From positions 62,001 through 126,000 of the forward strand of contig NZ_JAHLNO010000024.1 of NCBI RefSeq assembly GCF_018916875.1: a stretch of DNA of 64,000 nt. The letters are read 5' to 3'. The stretch is from Virgibacillus proomii (GTDB lineage Bacteria; Bacillota; Bacilli; Bacillales; Amphibacillaceae). Shown one piece after another: positions 29,335 through 39,392 of this stretch. A program made the position numbers and the translations under genes. Each line of letters begins with the position of its first letter. Position 1 is the first letter of the stretch. A model generated the notes under the pieces. That model was given only the letters and a program-made list of their open reading frames with translations, was not told where the DNA came from and searched no databases.

Positions 29335-31362
29335 TTATTTAATCAGTGCATTACTATCAATAATTAATGCTACTTCACCGTCGCCAAGTATGGTGGCTCC
29401 AGAAATAGCAAATGTCTCTGTTAGATAGCTTCCCAATGATTTTAAAACAACTTCCTGCTGTCCAATAAACGAATCAACTACTAATCCGGTTAATTTATTG
29501 CCCTTTTTCACGATAACAATGGACAAATAGTCGCTTGATGGCGCTTCCTCATTGATCGGTACAGCAAAAATTTCATTTAGAAATGCTAATGGAACAACCG
29601 TACCACGGAAATCAATCACTTTCGTATGATGTGCGTGCATAATATCATCTTTATGCACAATTGCAGTTTCAATAATGGATGATAATGGGATTGCATACTT
29701 TTCTTTTTGTAGCTCAATAAGTAATACGGAAATGATCGAAAGCGTCAGCGGCAATTGAATTGAGAAAATAGAACCTTTATCTGGTTTTGAATCAATGGAA
29801 ATTCTTCCACCTAAAGATTCAATGGTGTTTTTTACAACATCTAAGCCAACGCCTCTACCAGATAAATCAGAGACTTGATCTGCAGTAGAAAAACCACTTG
29901 ACATGATCAGATCAAATACTTGCTGATCGGTTAATATTTCTGCCTGACTCTCAGAAAGAATGCCTTTTGCAATTGCTTTTTTTAGAACCTTCTCTCTACT
30001 AATTCCCGCTCCATCATCTTTAATTTCTATAAAAACATGATTTCCACTATGATATGCCTCTAGTTTTAATGTTCCTTGTTCTGACTTTCCTTTATTCACA
30101 CGTTCTTCTGGAGATTCGATCCCGTGGTCCATTGCATTGCGAATTAGATGTACTAGTGGATCGCCAATTTCATCAATAACCGTACGATCTAATTCTGTTT
30201 CAGCACCAATAATTTCTACTTCTACTTTTTTATTTAAATCACGAGCTACTTGACGAATCATTCTTGGAAAACGATTAAACACTTGTTCAATAGGTACCAT
30301 TCGCATTGTTAAAATAATTGATTGCAAGTCACTCGATACCCGCGACATATGTTCTACAGTGTCTTGTAAATCTTTATTATCCAAATCAGAAGCTAGTTGC
30401 TCTAGTCTACCTCGATCCACCACTAACTCTTCAAATAGATTCATTAATACATCCAGTCTATCGATATTTACGCGAATTGTTTTATTAACAACACTATGTG
30501 AATTTGCTTGGTTGTGTTGTTTTTTCTTTGGTGACTTTGTTTGCTGATTTTCTTTTGGTGTTTTTTTCGTTTCACTTTCTGCTTCATTTTTATCGAGCTG
30601 GTTCGTTAAGAAAGGATATATCTCTACGGATTCGATCTCAGAAACCTTTTCGATGTTTTGTTTTACTAAGTCCTCTGGATGCTTGGTAATAAATAAAAGA
30701 GAAAATGATCGGTCAAATTGTTCTTCCTCGATCTCTGTAACAGACGGATCCGACTTTATAATTTCTCCAAGCTTTTCTAATACTTCAAAAATCATAAAAG
30801 CACGAGCGCCTTTTAATAAACAGTCTTCTCTTAGTGTTACCGTAATTTCATAATTGAAATATCCGCGATCCGTTGATTCATTTAAAATAGTAATGGCAAA
30901 TTCATCTATATTACTTACTTTATGTGGATGTTCTGCTGAGTCGGTTTCTGGTTTAGTTTGTTCTTTTGCTGTTGGAACAGATCCCCCCTGTTCAAGCTGT
31001 TTTAACTGTTCAACAGCGTCGCTAACGTCCCTGCTTCCATCTCCGCCTTGTGCAATATCTTCAACCATTTCGTTTAAATGGTCAACGGAGGCAAATAGTA
31101 CATCCATCATTTCCGTATTTACGGAAATTTTTCCTTCTTTAATCGCATCAAACACATTTTCTAATTTATGTGTAAGGTTGGCTAAGTCATTAAAGCCCAT
31201 TGTTGCAGACATTCCCTTTAGCGTATGAGCCGCTCGAAAGATCTCTTCAATAATTGCTTTTTCGCCCGGATTTTTTTCTAAAGCTAGTAATTGATTATAC
31301 AAGACTTCTAAATGCTCGTTACTCTCATCAATAAAAATACTTAAATAGCCTGATGTATCCAT
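29335..31362 (-). CDS. cheA: Chemotaxis sensor histidine kinase CheA
   Basis: CheA autophosphorylates in response to receptors and passes phosphate to CheY and CheB. The 675-residue protein has the HPt domain with FRAAHTLKG (phospho-His46), a P2 response-regulator docking domain (about 155-250), a Gln/Lys-rich linker, dimer helices (about 280-345), the ATPase with HLIRNAMDHGIE, DDGAGIS and GRGVGLDVV, and a C-terminal CheW-like domain. The start ATG at 31360-31362 follows GGAGGG. Confidence 0.98.
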   Translation of the reverse strand: MDTSGYLSIFIDESNEHLEVLYNQLLALEKNPGEKAIIEEIFRAAHTLKGMSATMGFNDLANLTHKLENVFDAIKEGKISVNTEMMDVLFASVDHLNEMVEDIAQGGDGSRDVSDAVEQLKQLEQGGSVPTAKEQTKPETDSAEHPHKVSNIDEFAITILNESTDRGYFNYEITVTLREDCLLKGARAFMIFEVLEKLGEIIKSDPSVTEIEEEQFDRSFSLLFITKHPEDLVKQNIEKVSEIESVEIYPFLTNQLDKNEAESETKKTPKENQQTKSPKKKQHNQANSHSVVNKTIRVNIDRLDVLMNLFEELVVDRGRLEQLASDLDNKDLQDTVEHMSRVSSDLQSIILTMRMVPIEQVFNRFPRMIRQVARDLNKKVEVEIIGAETELDRTVIDEIGDPLVHLIRNAMDHGIESPEERVNKGKSEQGTLKLEAYHSGNHVFIEIKDDGAGISREKVLKKAIAKGILSESQAEILTDQQVFDLIMSSGFSTADQVSDLSGRGVGLDVVKNTIESLGGRISIDSKPDKGSIFSIQLPLTLSIISVLLIELQKEKYAIPLSSIIETAIVHKDDIMHAHHTKVIDFRGTVVPLAFLNEIFAVPINEEAPSSDYLSIVIVKKGNKLTGLVVDSFIGQQEVVLKSLGSYLTETFAISGATILGDGEVALIIDSNALIK

Positions 31363-31377
31363 TACGTATCCCTCCAT

Positions 31378-32427
31378 TTATACTAAATTTGTTATTAAAT
31401 TGCTCATTTCACCTAAAGGTGCTTGCTTATTCACGTAATTTGTTCGAACAGCAGCTTTTGGCATGCCGTAAACGATTGCGGTTTCTTCTGATTCGGCGAT
31501 AACATAGGTATGCTGATCCATTTTCTTTAGTTCTTTAATGCCATTAGCTCCATCATTTCCCATACCTGTTAATACAACCGCAACCTTATTCACTTCTTTT
31601 ACCTGAGCCAATGAAGTAAATAGCATGTCAACAGAAGGCCGATGTCCACGTAAAGCAGCTTCTGTCGTTAAATCAATAAACAAAGAGGTCCCAACTTTTT
31701 TCACTTTCATATGAAAACCACCTGGTGCGATATAGATAACACCGTTTTCTAGTAGCTCTCCATCCTCTGCTTCCTTTACCATTAAGGCAGCTTTTTGATT
31801 AAGCCGTTGGGCTAATGACTTCGTAAAACCAGCTGGCATGTGCTGTACAATTAAAACAGATGCTGCTAGATTTTTTGGTAAACGCTGGATAATATGTTCA
31901 AGTGCACGTGGTCCTCCGGTAGAAGTCCCGATAGCTACAATCGTTTGCTTATGTTTAACTGCGGGAATAGTTTGCTTTACTACAGCTGATGGCTGCTTGA
32001 CAATCTCCTTTTGCTGTAATGGCAGACTAACCTGTGAAGCAGTCACCACTTTGTCAATAATTTCCTGTTTCATCGTAGCAATATCGATGGAAATAGCACC
32101 CGATGGCTTGGCAATAAAATCTACTGCTCCACTTGAAATAGCCTGGATGGTTTTAATCGATGCATCCTCCGTAGCGCTTGAGAGCATGACAACTGGAGTA
32201 GGGTGAGATTGCATCAGCTCTTTTAAGGCTGTTATTCCATCCATCACTGGCATGTGAATATCTAATGTCACTACATCTGGATTCAGTTGCTTGATTTTTT
32301 CTAGCCCATCTTGACCATTTCTAGCTGTTGCAATAACTTCTATACGAGGGTCACTTGTTAATAAATCGGAAATTACTTTTCGCATAAAGGCTGAATCATC
32401 AATTACAATGACACGAATTGGGTTCAT
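31378..32427 (-). CDS. cheB: Chemoreceptor glutamate methylesterase CheB
   Basis: CheB demethylates or deamidates receptors. The 349-residue protein has a receiver domain (phospho-Asp56, DVVTLDIHMP) joined by a Gln/Val-rich linker to the methylesterase, whose triad is Ser169 (GTSTGG), His196 (QHMPAGF) and Asp292 (GMGNDGA). It follows flhG by six bases. Confidence 0.98.
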   Translation of the reverse strand: MNPIRVIVIDDSAFMRKVISDLLTSDPRIEVIATARNGQDGLEKIKQLNPDVVTLDIHMPVMDGITALKELMQSHPTPVVMLSSATEDASIKTIQAISSGAVDFIAKPSGAISIDIATMKQEIIDKVVTASQVSLPLQQKEIVKQPSAVVKQTIPAVKHKQTIVAIGTSTGGPRALEHIIQRLPKNLAASVLIVQHMPAGFTKSLAQRLNQKAALMVKEAEDGELLENGVIYIAPGGFHMKVKKVGTSLFIDLTTEAALRGHRPSVDMLFTSLAQVKEVNKVAVVLTGMGNDGANGIKELKKMDQHTYVIAESEETAIVYGMPKAAVRTNYVNKQAPLGEMSNLITNLV

Positions 32428-32433
32428 CTTTCT

Positions 32434-33303
32434 TTACCTCTCTGTCCATAGTTGTTTTAGTTTGTTTAAAAAGGATGAAACTTTTGTATGTTCTGCTCCA
32501 GATGCTTGCTCCATATACGTAAGCACAAGCCGTTTGATTGCTTTTGTAATCGGTGCTCGCTCATAAAGGAAGATAAAGGGTGTTTGTCTAATGACTGCTT
32601 TCGTTACTGCTTTATCTTCAGGTAAACTACCTAAGAGCTTTATTTCTAATTGTAAAAATTGACGAACTACCGCTTGAAACCGCTCCAAGGACTTCTTTCC
32701 TTGCGCCTCCGATTGGCTTCGATTCATGATCACTTGAATCGGGAGCGCAGGATTATAGGCAACAATATGCTTAATCATGCTGTATCCATCTGTTATAGAA
32801 GTTGGTTCAGGTGTTGTAATAACAATGCATTCATCAGCAGCCAAAATAAACGTTAATGTATCTTGTGTAATTCCTGCACCCATATCAAAAATAATATAAT
32901 CATATGCTGGAATAATTGCTTGATATTGTTGAAAGAAAAATTCTTTTGTTGCTTGATTCATAGAAAAAATATCCGATAATCCTGAACCAGCTGCCACATA
33001 ATGAAGATTATTTGGGCCTGTTTCAATAATTTCTTGAATGGAAAGATGACGCTCAAACATATCGATAATTGTCTTTTGTACCTGCAACCCTAATAAAATG
33101 TCAATATTCCCCATTCCGATATCCATATCAATGATGAGTACACTTTTCTTTTGATTTAATAATTCAAGTGAGAAGTTTAGGGTTATATTTGACTTACCGA
33201 CACCACCTTTGCCACTAATCACAGCGACTGTTTTGGCGTGTTTTTGTTCACTTGATGCTGGATGTAATCTTCTTCTTAGCCCGGATGCTTGGTCATTTTT
33301 CAT
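32434..33303 (-). CDS. flhG: MinD-like flagellar number ATPase FlhG (YlxH)
   Basis: FlhG sets flagellar number and location and stimulates the FlhF GTPase. The 289-residue protein has the N-terminal activator helix with DQASGLR (4-10), the deviant Walker A SGKGGVGKS (30-38), DMDIGMGN, and a C-terminal membrane-targeting amphipathic region. The start ATG at 33301-33303 follows GAGGG and overlaps the end of flhF by 11 bases. Confidence 0.96.
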   Translation of the reverse strand: MKNDQASGLRRRLHPASSEQKHAKTVAVISGKGGVGKSNITLNFSLELLNQKKSVLIIDMDIGMGNIDILLGLQVQKTIIDMFERHLSIQEIIETGPNNLHYVAAGSGLSDIFSMNQATKEFFFQQYQAIIPAYDYIIFDMGAGITQDTLTFILAADECIVITTPEPTSITDGYSMIKHIVAYNPALPIQVIMNRSQSEAQGKKSLERFQAVVRQFLQLEIKLLGSLPEDKAVTKAVIRQTPFIFLYERAPITKAIKRLVLTYMEQASGAEHTKVSSFLNKLKQLWTER

Positions 33304-34411
33304 AAGCATCCCTCATTACATATGTCGCTAGTAGGTGTGAGGAGGGATTGAGTAAATGTTCCGGGACATCTTGTCCATTCGATATATAAGCAACACCTAT
33401 ATTTTTCCTTAATGTGATATTCAACATACTACCAAACTGACTCGTTTCATCCATCTTGGTGAAAATGACCTCTGTAATGTTTAGCGGTTTAAATCGATCA
33501 AAAATATCAGCTATATCCTTAGGCTTTGCAGTTAAGGAAAGTACTAAATATGTATCTGCACCCTCCGCTCTTCCAATGCCAATATCAGCCTGCAGCTGTT
33601 TTACATACATTTCTTCACGAAAATTACGTCCTGCTGTGTCAATAAATACAACATCATATGCCGAAAATTTTTTGATTGCTTCTTCAAAATCCGTTCTCGT
33701 ATACACGACTTCAATTGGCACCTGTAATATATCGGCATATGTCTTTAGCTGTTCAACTGCCGCTATCCGATACGTATCGGCTGTTATTAAGGCCACCCGC
33801 TTACGGTCCTCAAGCTTACTTTTAGCTGCTACTTTGGCAATTGTCGTTGTTTTACCAACACCAGTTGGTCCGACGAAATATACAAGCTTATTTTTATAGG
33901 TTAGACCTTGAAACGATACCATCTCAAGTCGTTTCTTTATTTCCTCTTCTACTTGTTTTACAATTAATTGACGATTTATCTGCTGCTTATTTTGCTGATT
34001 TTCAATGACAGCTTCGATAATGCTTGCCGCAAGCTGCTGCTCTACTTCTTGATCCAGTAAGTAGTGGTAGACAAGCTGATAATCAGCCGGATATGTAATT
34101 GTTTCAATGGCAGATTGATGCAGAAGCTGTTTTACCTGCTTTAATTCATTCAACAGATTACTATTTTCTGTCGGTTTCACCATCTGATTCTTATGTAATC
34201 CTTTATCTTCTGTTACCACTTGTTTTTTCGGTGCTACAGGTTGTGGATCTCTAACAGCTACGACTTCAATTTGCTGTTTTTTTAACAGTCCGAAAAACCG
34301 ACCTTTTTTAATATTTCTCGTTTGTAAAATTACAGCTTCTGTTCCGAGTTCTTTCCGGATTTGTTTCATTGCTTCCGGCATTGAATCGGCAATATATTTC
34401 TTCACCTTCAT
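33293..34411 (-). CDS. flhF: SRP-type GTPase FlhF
   Basis: FlhF is an SRP-family GTPase that guides early flagellar assembly at the right place. The 372-residue protein has a basic N-terminal B domain (1-100), an N domain, and a G domain with GPTGVGKT (181-188), DTAGRN, and TKMDE. Its start overlaps the flhA stop in ATGA. Confidence 0.97.
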   Translation of the reverse strand: MKVKKYIADSMPEAMKQIRKELGTEAVILQTRNIKKGRFFGLLKKQQIEVVAVRDPQPVAPKKQVVTEDKGLHKNQMVKPTENSNLLNELKQVKQLLHQSAIETITYPADYQLVYHYLLDQEVEQQLAASIIEAVIENQQNKQQINRQLIVKQVEEEIKKRLEMVSFQGLTYKNKLVYFVGPTGVGKTTTIAKVAAKSKLEDRKRVALITADTYRIAAVEQLKTYADILQVPIEVVYTRTDFEEAIKKFSAYDVVFIDTAGRNFREEMYVKQLQADIGIGRAEGADTYLVLSLTAKPKDIADIFDRFKPLNITEVIFTKMDETSQFGSMLNITLRKNIGVAYISNGQDVPEHLLNPSSHLLATYVMRDAYEK

Positions 34412-36441
34412 GCGATATTCACCACCCCGACACTTTGTACCTGAACATCAGGCTCCAGTTCATTATAGGATAGGACAACAACATTTGATAAAAAGCGGTC
34501 TAACAGCTGTCTTACATACATGCGAACAGCGGGTGAGCATAATAAAATTGCTGTTTCCTCTTGAAGCGTTAGCCGTTCCACTTCTTCCTTCATCTGTTTG
34601 ATTAACTGTTGTTGTAATTCCGGATCCATCGATAAAAAACTGCCGTGCTCCGTCTGTTGAATACTTTCAGCTATTGCTTTTTCAGCTTTTGGTGATAAAG
34701 TGACTACTTTTAGCGATTGATTATCCTCTGCGTACTGCTTTGTAATTTGGCTAGAGAGTGCCTGACGAACATATTCTGTAAGCAAATCGGTATCGTTCGT
34801 TAATTTAGCAAAGTCAGCAAGTATTTCAAAGATAATCGGCAAATTACGAATAGATACTCTTTCTTTTAATAATTTTGCTAAGACTTTTTGAATATCGCCT
34901 ATGGATAATGGCTCTGGAGTAACTTCCTCTACTAATATTGGGTAGCTTTCTTTTAGATGATCCATTAATTGCTTCGTTTCTTCTCGGCCTAAGAGCTCAT
35001 GCGCATGTCTTTTAATCGTTTCCGTTAAATGTGTTGATACGACAGATGGAGGATCAACAACCGTATAGCCCGATAATTCTGCTTCATCTTTTAACTCTTC
35101 TGTTATCCATTTTGCAGGTAGGCCAAATGCAGGTTCGTTCGTGTCGATTCCTTCCAAGTCGTCATCTTCTATATCCGGTGCCATTGCTAAATAATGATCA
35201 AGAAGCAGCTCGCCAGATGCAACTTCATTCCCTTTTATTTTTAAGCGGTATTCATTTGGTTGCAGTTGAATATTGTCACGAATTCGAACGACTGGAATTA
35301 CAATACCTAATTCAATGGCTAACTGTCTGCGAATCATCACAATCCGATCGAGCAAATCGCCGCCTTGATTGGCATCTGCTAACGGAATCAATGAATAACC
35401 GAACTCAAATTCAATCGGGTCCAAATTTAATAAATGGACAACATTCTCCGGAGATTTCATTACTTCACTTTCTGTTTGATCGTTCTCCTCATCTGTTGGT
35501 TCCTCTACTACCTGCGTTTGCTTTAGTAAGAGATAGCCACTCAATGCTAACAGTCCGGCAATAATCGTAGTTAAAAAGAAATTGATTGGTGTTAAACCGA
35601 GTAAAAATATGGTTCCTGCAGCAATGAATAATAGCTTCGGATATTGCAACAATTGTCCTGAAACGTCTTCTCCCAGATTTCCTTCCCCAGCAGTTCTTGT
35701 TACGACAATACCGGTAGCAGTAGAGATTAATAATGCTGGAATTTGACTTACTAATCCGTCACCAACTGTAAGACGCATAAACGTATTAACGGCTTCTTGG
35801 AAAGACATGTCCATTTGTACCATACCAATAATTAAACCAAAAACAATATTGATAAGAACGATAATGATTCCGGCAATTGCATCCCCTTTAACAAATTTAC
35901 TCGCCCCGTCCATGGATCCGTGAAAGTCTGCTTCCTTTTCAACTTTTTCTCGCCGTTTCTTTGCTTGTTGTTCCGAGATTAAGCCTGCATTTAAATCTGC
36001 ATCAATACTCATCTGTTTTCCAGGCATGGCGTCTAACGTAAAACGAGCAGCCACTTCGGAAACACGTTCAGCCCCTTTTGTAATAACAAGAAATTGGATA
36101 ATGACTAAAATAACGAAAACGACAAAACCGACTAATGGATTACCCCCAATTACAAAGGAACCAAACGTATCGACAACACCGCCAGCATCAGCTTCTGATA
36201 AAATCGACCTTGTTGTGGAAACATTTAATCCTAAGCGAAATAAAGTTAGTAATAATAACAGGGTAGGAAAGACGGAAAATTGCAGTGCTTCATATGTGTT
36301 CATCGAAACTAAGATAACGATGAGAGCTAATGAGATATTGCAAAGTATTAATACACTTAACAGCCATCCAGGCAATGGAACAATTAACATAATAATAATT
36401 AAAATTACGCCTAATAGTACGGATAGGTCTCTTGCTTTCAT
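34408..36441 (-). CDS. flhA: Flagellar export gate protein FlhA
   Basis: FlhA forms the nonameric export gate with a cytoplasmic ring for chaperone-substrate complexes. The 677-residue protein has about eight N-terminal membrane helices (1-310), with the conserved FHIPEP loop including MPGKQMSIDADLNAG and RREKVEKEADFHGSMDGASKFVKGDA. A large cytoplasmic domain follows (about 330-677). It lies between flhF and flhB. Confidence 0.98.
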   Translation of the reverse strand: MKARDLSVLLGVILIIIMLIVPLPGWLLSVLILCNISLALIVILVSMNTYEALQFSVFPTLLLLLTLFRLGLNVSTTRSILSEADAGGVVDTFGSFVIGGNPLVGFVVFVILVIIQFLVITKGAERVSEVAARFTLDAMPGKQMSIDADLNAGLISEQQAKKRREKVEKEADFHGSMDGASKFVKGDAIAGIIIVLINIVFGLIIGMVQMDMSFQEAVNTFMRLTVGDGLVSQIPALLISTATGIVVTRTAGEGNLGEDVSGQLLQYPKLLFIAAGTIFLLGLTPINFFLTTIIAGLLALSGYLLLKQTQVVEEPTDEENDQTESEVMKSPENVVHLLNLDPIEFEFGYSLIPLADANQGGDLLDRIVMIRRQLAIELGIVIPVVRIRDNIQLQPNEYRLKIKGNEVASGELLLDHYLAMAPDIEDDDLEGIDTNEPAFGLPAKWITEELKDEAELSGYTVVDPPSVVSTHLTETIKRHAHELLGREETKQLMDHLKESYPILVEEVTPEPLSIGDIQKVLAKLLKERVSIRNLPIIFEILADFAKLTNDTDLLTEYVRQALSSQITKQYAEDNQSLKVVTLSPKAEKAIAESIQQTEHGSFLSMDPELQQQLIKQMKEEVERLTLQEETAILLCSPAVRMYVRQLLDRFLSNVVVLSYNELEPDVQVQSVGVVNIA

Positions 36442-36460
36442 CGGGGTCTCTCCTTATTGC

Positions 36461-37540
36461 TTAAACTTTTTTCTCTAACTTATATACATATGCCAATATT
36501 TCGGCAACCGCCTGAAAAAATACTTCAGGTATCATATCACCAATGTCTATCACTGGATATAAAGAGCGCGCTAAAGGTTTATTTTCCACCATGATTATGT
36601 CATTTTTTTTGGCGATTTCTTTTATCTTTTGAGCGACATCGTCTACCCCTTTAGCGACAATATATGGTGCAGAAGCTTTTTCCTCATCATACTTAATGGC
36701 AATTGCAATATGCGTAGGGTTTGTAATGATAACATCTGCATGAGGAACTTCACTCATCATTCTGCGTGTTGCCATTTGTCTTTGTCTTTCTTTTATTTTT
36801 GATTTAATGAGCGGATCTCCTTCCATATTCTTATATTCATCTTTTATATCTTGCTTTGACATTCTCATATTTTTCTCGTAATCGTATCGTTGATAAGCAT
36901 AATCAAATACAGCTAAAAACAATAATAAAATAATCGCTGTTATTCCCATAATGATCGTTACTTTCCCGAAAAAACCTAATGATGCTTCAGGGGTTTTGAA
37001 GGCCGTCATCATCATATCATCTTTATAGAGCCAAATAACGGCAAACGTCGCTACACCAATACTTACGATTTTTAATAATGACTTTAGAAGCTCAACAAGT
37101 GCACGAATAGAAAAAATCCGTTTTGCTCCTTGAATCGGGTCAATCTTCTTCAAGTCAAATTTAAGTGGTTCTGTCGTAAATAAGAAGCCAAATTGCAAAA
37201 AATTTGCCGCTAACGCTGCAATAATGGCTATAATCATAATGGGAGCCAACATTTTAGCTACTTCCATTGTAGCTCCTGAAAAAATTTGCTGAACGGTTTT
37301 TTCTGTTACTTCCCAATGGATAAATTCTGTAAATGTATGTTCATATAAGGAAGTCATCGTTTCCTTCATGAGATTTCCAAACGAAAATAATACGATAAAC
37401 GTAAACAATAGTAAAAAAGCTGTATTAACGTCTTGACTTTTGGCAACCTTCCCTTTTTTTCGTTCATCTTGACGCTTTTTCGGAGTAGCCTTTTCTGTTT
37501 TCTCACCTGCAAAAAATTGCAAATTCATCTTAAGTTGCAA
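36461..37540 (-). CDS. flhB: Flagellar export switch protein FlhB
   Basis: FlhB switches export from rod/hook to filament substrates after self-cleavage. The 359-residue protein has four membrane helices and a cytoplasmic tail with the autocleavage motif NPTH (274-277). The start is TTG at 37538-37540, eight bases after GGAGG, giving an N-terminus that lines up with the B. subtilis protein (MQLKMNLQFFAGEKTEK). An upstream GTG overlaps the ribosome site. Confidence 0.97.
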   Translation of the reverse strand: MQLKMNLQFFAGEKTEKATPKKRQDERKKGKVAKSQDVNTAFLLLFTFIVLFSFGNLMKETMTSLYEHTFTEFIHWEVTEKTVQQIFSGATMEVAKMLAPIMIIAIIAALAANFLQFGFLFTTEPLKFDLKKIDPIQGAKRIFSIRALVELLKSLLKIVSIGVATFAVIWLYKDDMMMTAFKTPEASLGFFGKVTIIMGITAIILLLFLAVFDYAYQRYDYEKNMRMSKQDIKDEYKNMEGDPLIKSKIKERQRQMATRRMMSEVPHADVIITNPTHIAIAIKYDEEKASAPYIVAKGVDDVAQKIKEIAKKNDIIMVENKPLARSLYPVIDIGDMIPEVFFQAVAEILAYVYKLEKKV

Positions 37541-37541
37541 G

Positions 37542-38324
37542 TTAGCCACCTCCGAATAACTGCATTAACGTACGAATGGTATCAAACATAATTTCAAATA
37601 AATTTTTTACTAAAATGACGTATAAACTCATAAAAAACAACAACACAATAAAACTAACGATTATTTTTAGAGGTAAACCAACAACAAATACATTTAATTG
37701 CGGTACAGTTCTTGCAATAATGCCTAAAGCTACATCAACTAGAAATAGACAACCAACAATTGGGATTGCAATTTGAAAAGCAATCAGAAACATATGATTA
37801 AAACTATCGATAATGTAATTCACAATCGTTTCATCTTGTAAAGGCAAGAAATGGTCGATTGGAATAAATTGATAGCTATTTACGATCCCATCTATTAAAA
37901 TATGGTGACCATTTACCGATAATAAAAATAGTAGTGCAATAATATAAAAATATTGCCCAGTTAACGGACTTTGTGCTCCAGTTTGTGGATCAATCACATT
38001 GGCGATGGCAAATCCCATTTGAAAATCAATGAAGCCCCCGGCAATTTGCACAGCCGATAAAATAATATAACCCATTAAACCGATTAATAGTCCTATTAAA
38101 ACTTCTTTAAACACCAACAGCAAATAGGTTAAATCTATAGTTAAGGTTGGTGCGTCGACAATATAAAACAACAGATATGCCAGGAAAAAACTAACCCCTA
38201 TTTTAAAAGGTGTTGGAATGGTTCGGTAAGAAAAAAGTGGCATTACGATAAAAAACGCCAACACTCTTACAAAAACAAGTAAAAATACAGGAATGCTATT
38301 TATATTTATTATTTCTAACATCAT
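37542..38324 (-). CDS. fliR: Flagellar export protein FliR
   Basis: FliR is part of the FliPQR export core. The 260-residue protein is hydrophobic, with about six membrane segments and the family text VFVRVLAFFIVMPLFS and GGFIDFQMGFAIANVIDPQ. It starts at ATG ATG directly after the fliQ stop and ends two bases before flhB. Confidence 0.96.
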   Translation of the reverse strand: MMLEIININSIPVFLLVFVRVLAFFIVMPLFSYRTIPTPFKIGVSFFLAYLLFYIVDAPTLTIDLTYLLLVFKEVLIGLLIGLMGYIILSAVQIAGGFIDFQMGFAIANVIDPQTGAQSPLTGQYFYIIALLFLLSVNGHHILIDGIVNSYQFIPIDHFLPLQDETIVNYIIDSFNHMFLIAFQIAIPIVGCLFLVDVALGIIARTVPQLNVFVVGLPLKIIVSFIVLLFFMSLYVILVKNLFEIMFDTIRTLMQLFGGG

Positions 38325-38594
38325 TTACCCTACAAACTGATTTATATTTTGAAACAGGTCGGAAGTAAATTCTACGATTACAGACAGCATCCAAGGTCCA
38401 AAAACGACTAAGCCAATTAGTACAGCAACAATTTTAGGGATAAACGCCAATGTCTGCTCTTGGATTTGTGTTGTCGCCTGAAAAATGCTGACTAAAAGGC
38501 CGACACCTAATGCGAGTATTAGTAAAGGCCCTGTGACTAATAGGATGGTATATACACCTTTTTCTGCAAGAGTTAATACAAACTCACTGCTCAT
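38325..38594 (-). CDS. fliQ: Flagellar export protein FliQ
   Basis: An 89-residue protein with two membrane helices, part of the FliP5-FliQ4-FliR1 export gate. Family text GVGLLVSIFQATTQIQEQTL and FIPKIVAVLIGLVVFGPWM is clear. It lies 132 bases after fliP; the gap has no recognised feature. Confidence 0.96.
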   Translation of the reverse strand: MSSEFVLTLAEKGVYTILLVTGPLLILALGVGLLVSIFQATTQIQEQTLAFIPKIVAVLIGLVVFGPWMLSVIVEFTSDLFQNINQFVG

Positions 38595-38726
38595 ATTGCA
38601 ACAGCCTCCTTCTTTTCTATGGCAAAGGTTCAGCTATCCGTCTAATCGGCAAGCTAATAATAAACTTCCTTGCACAATTCTCGAAAAGGACAGAATAAAA
38701 GATGAATAGCTTTAGAGAATGATTGG

Positions 38727-39392
38727 TTAAAAGCTATCAAGCAATGAATGTGTAATTAAATACCAGCCATCTACGAGAACAAACAACAAGATTTTAAAAG
38801 GCAAGGAAATCATAACTGGAGGAAGCATCATCATCCCCATTGACATCAATACACTGGCAACAGCCAAATCAATAATCAAAAACGGAACAAAGATCATAAA
38901 TCCCATTTGAAACGCTGTTTTCAGCTCACTAATGGCAAATGCTGGAACTAAGGTGGTTAAAGGAATCTCTTCCACTGTCTCTGGGCGCTCCAGTTCAGCA
39001 TAATTCATAAATAGTGCTAAATCCTTTTGCCTGGTATGCTCTGCCATAAACTCTTTAATCGGAATGCTCGCTTCTTCGTACGCTTCATCTAGTGCAATCT
39101 CCTCTTTAAATAATGGCTGTAATGACTGCTCATAAACCTCATTAAATACCGGTGCCATAATAAAGAAGGTGAGAAATAAAGCTAAGCCTATTAGCACTTG
39201 ATTCGGCGGCATTTGCTGAGTCGCCAGTGACGTACGAACAAACGATAAGACGATAATAATTCTCGTAAAGCTTGTCATTAAGATTAATATACTAGGAGCT
39301 AACGTCAGAACAGTTAACAATAAAATAAGCTTTACAGATATCGATATATTTTCTGGATCAGAACTGGAAAACATATCTACAAATTCATTCAT
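38727..39392 (-). CDS. fliP: Flagellar export protein FliP
   Basis: FliP forms the pentameric core of the export channel. The 221-residue protein has the family text SFTRIIIVLSFVRTSLATQQMPPNQVLIGLALFLTFF (in part), the central extracytoplasmic loop and the late GFMIFVPFLIIDLAVASVLMSMGM signature. The N-terminus lacks a long signal peptide. It overlaps the end of fliO by 8 bases. Confidence 0.97.
   Translation of the reverse strand: MNEFVDMFSSSDPENISISVKLILLLTVLTLAPSILILMTSFTRIIIVLSFVRTSLATQQMPPNQVLIGLALFLTFFIMAPVFNEVYEQSLQPLFKEEIALDEAYEEASIPIKEFMAEHTRQKDLALFMNYAELERPETVEEIPLTTLVPAFAISELKTAFQMGFMIFVPFLIIDLAVASVLMSMGMMMLPPVMISLPFKILLFVLVDGWYLITHSLLDSF

Noticed and set aside
35031-35564. Long plus-strand frame opposite flhA
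   Set aside because: It is the shadow of a well-supported membrane and cytoplasmic protein, with no ribosome site or family text.
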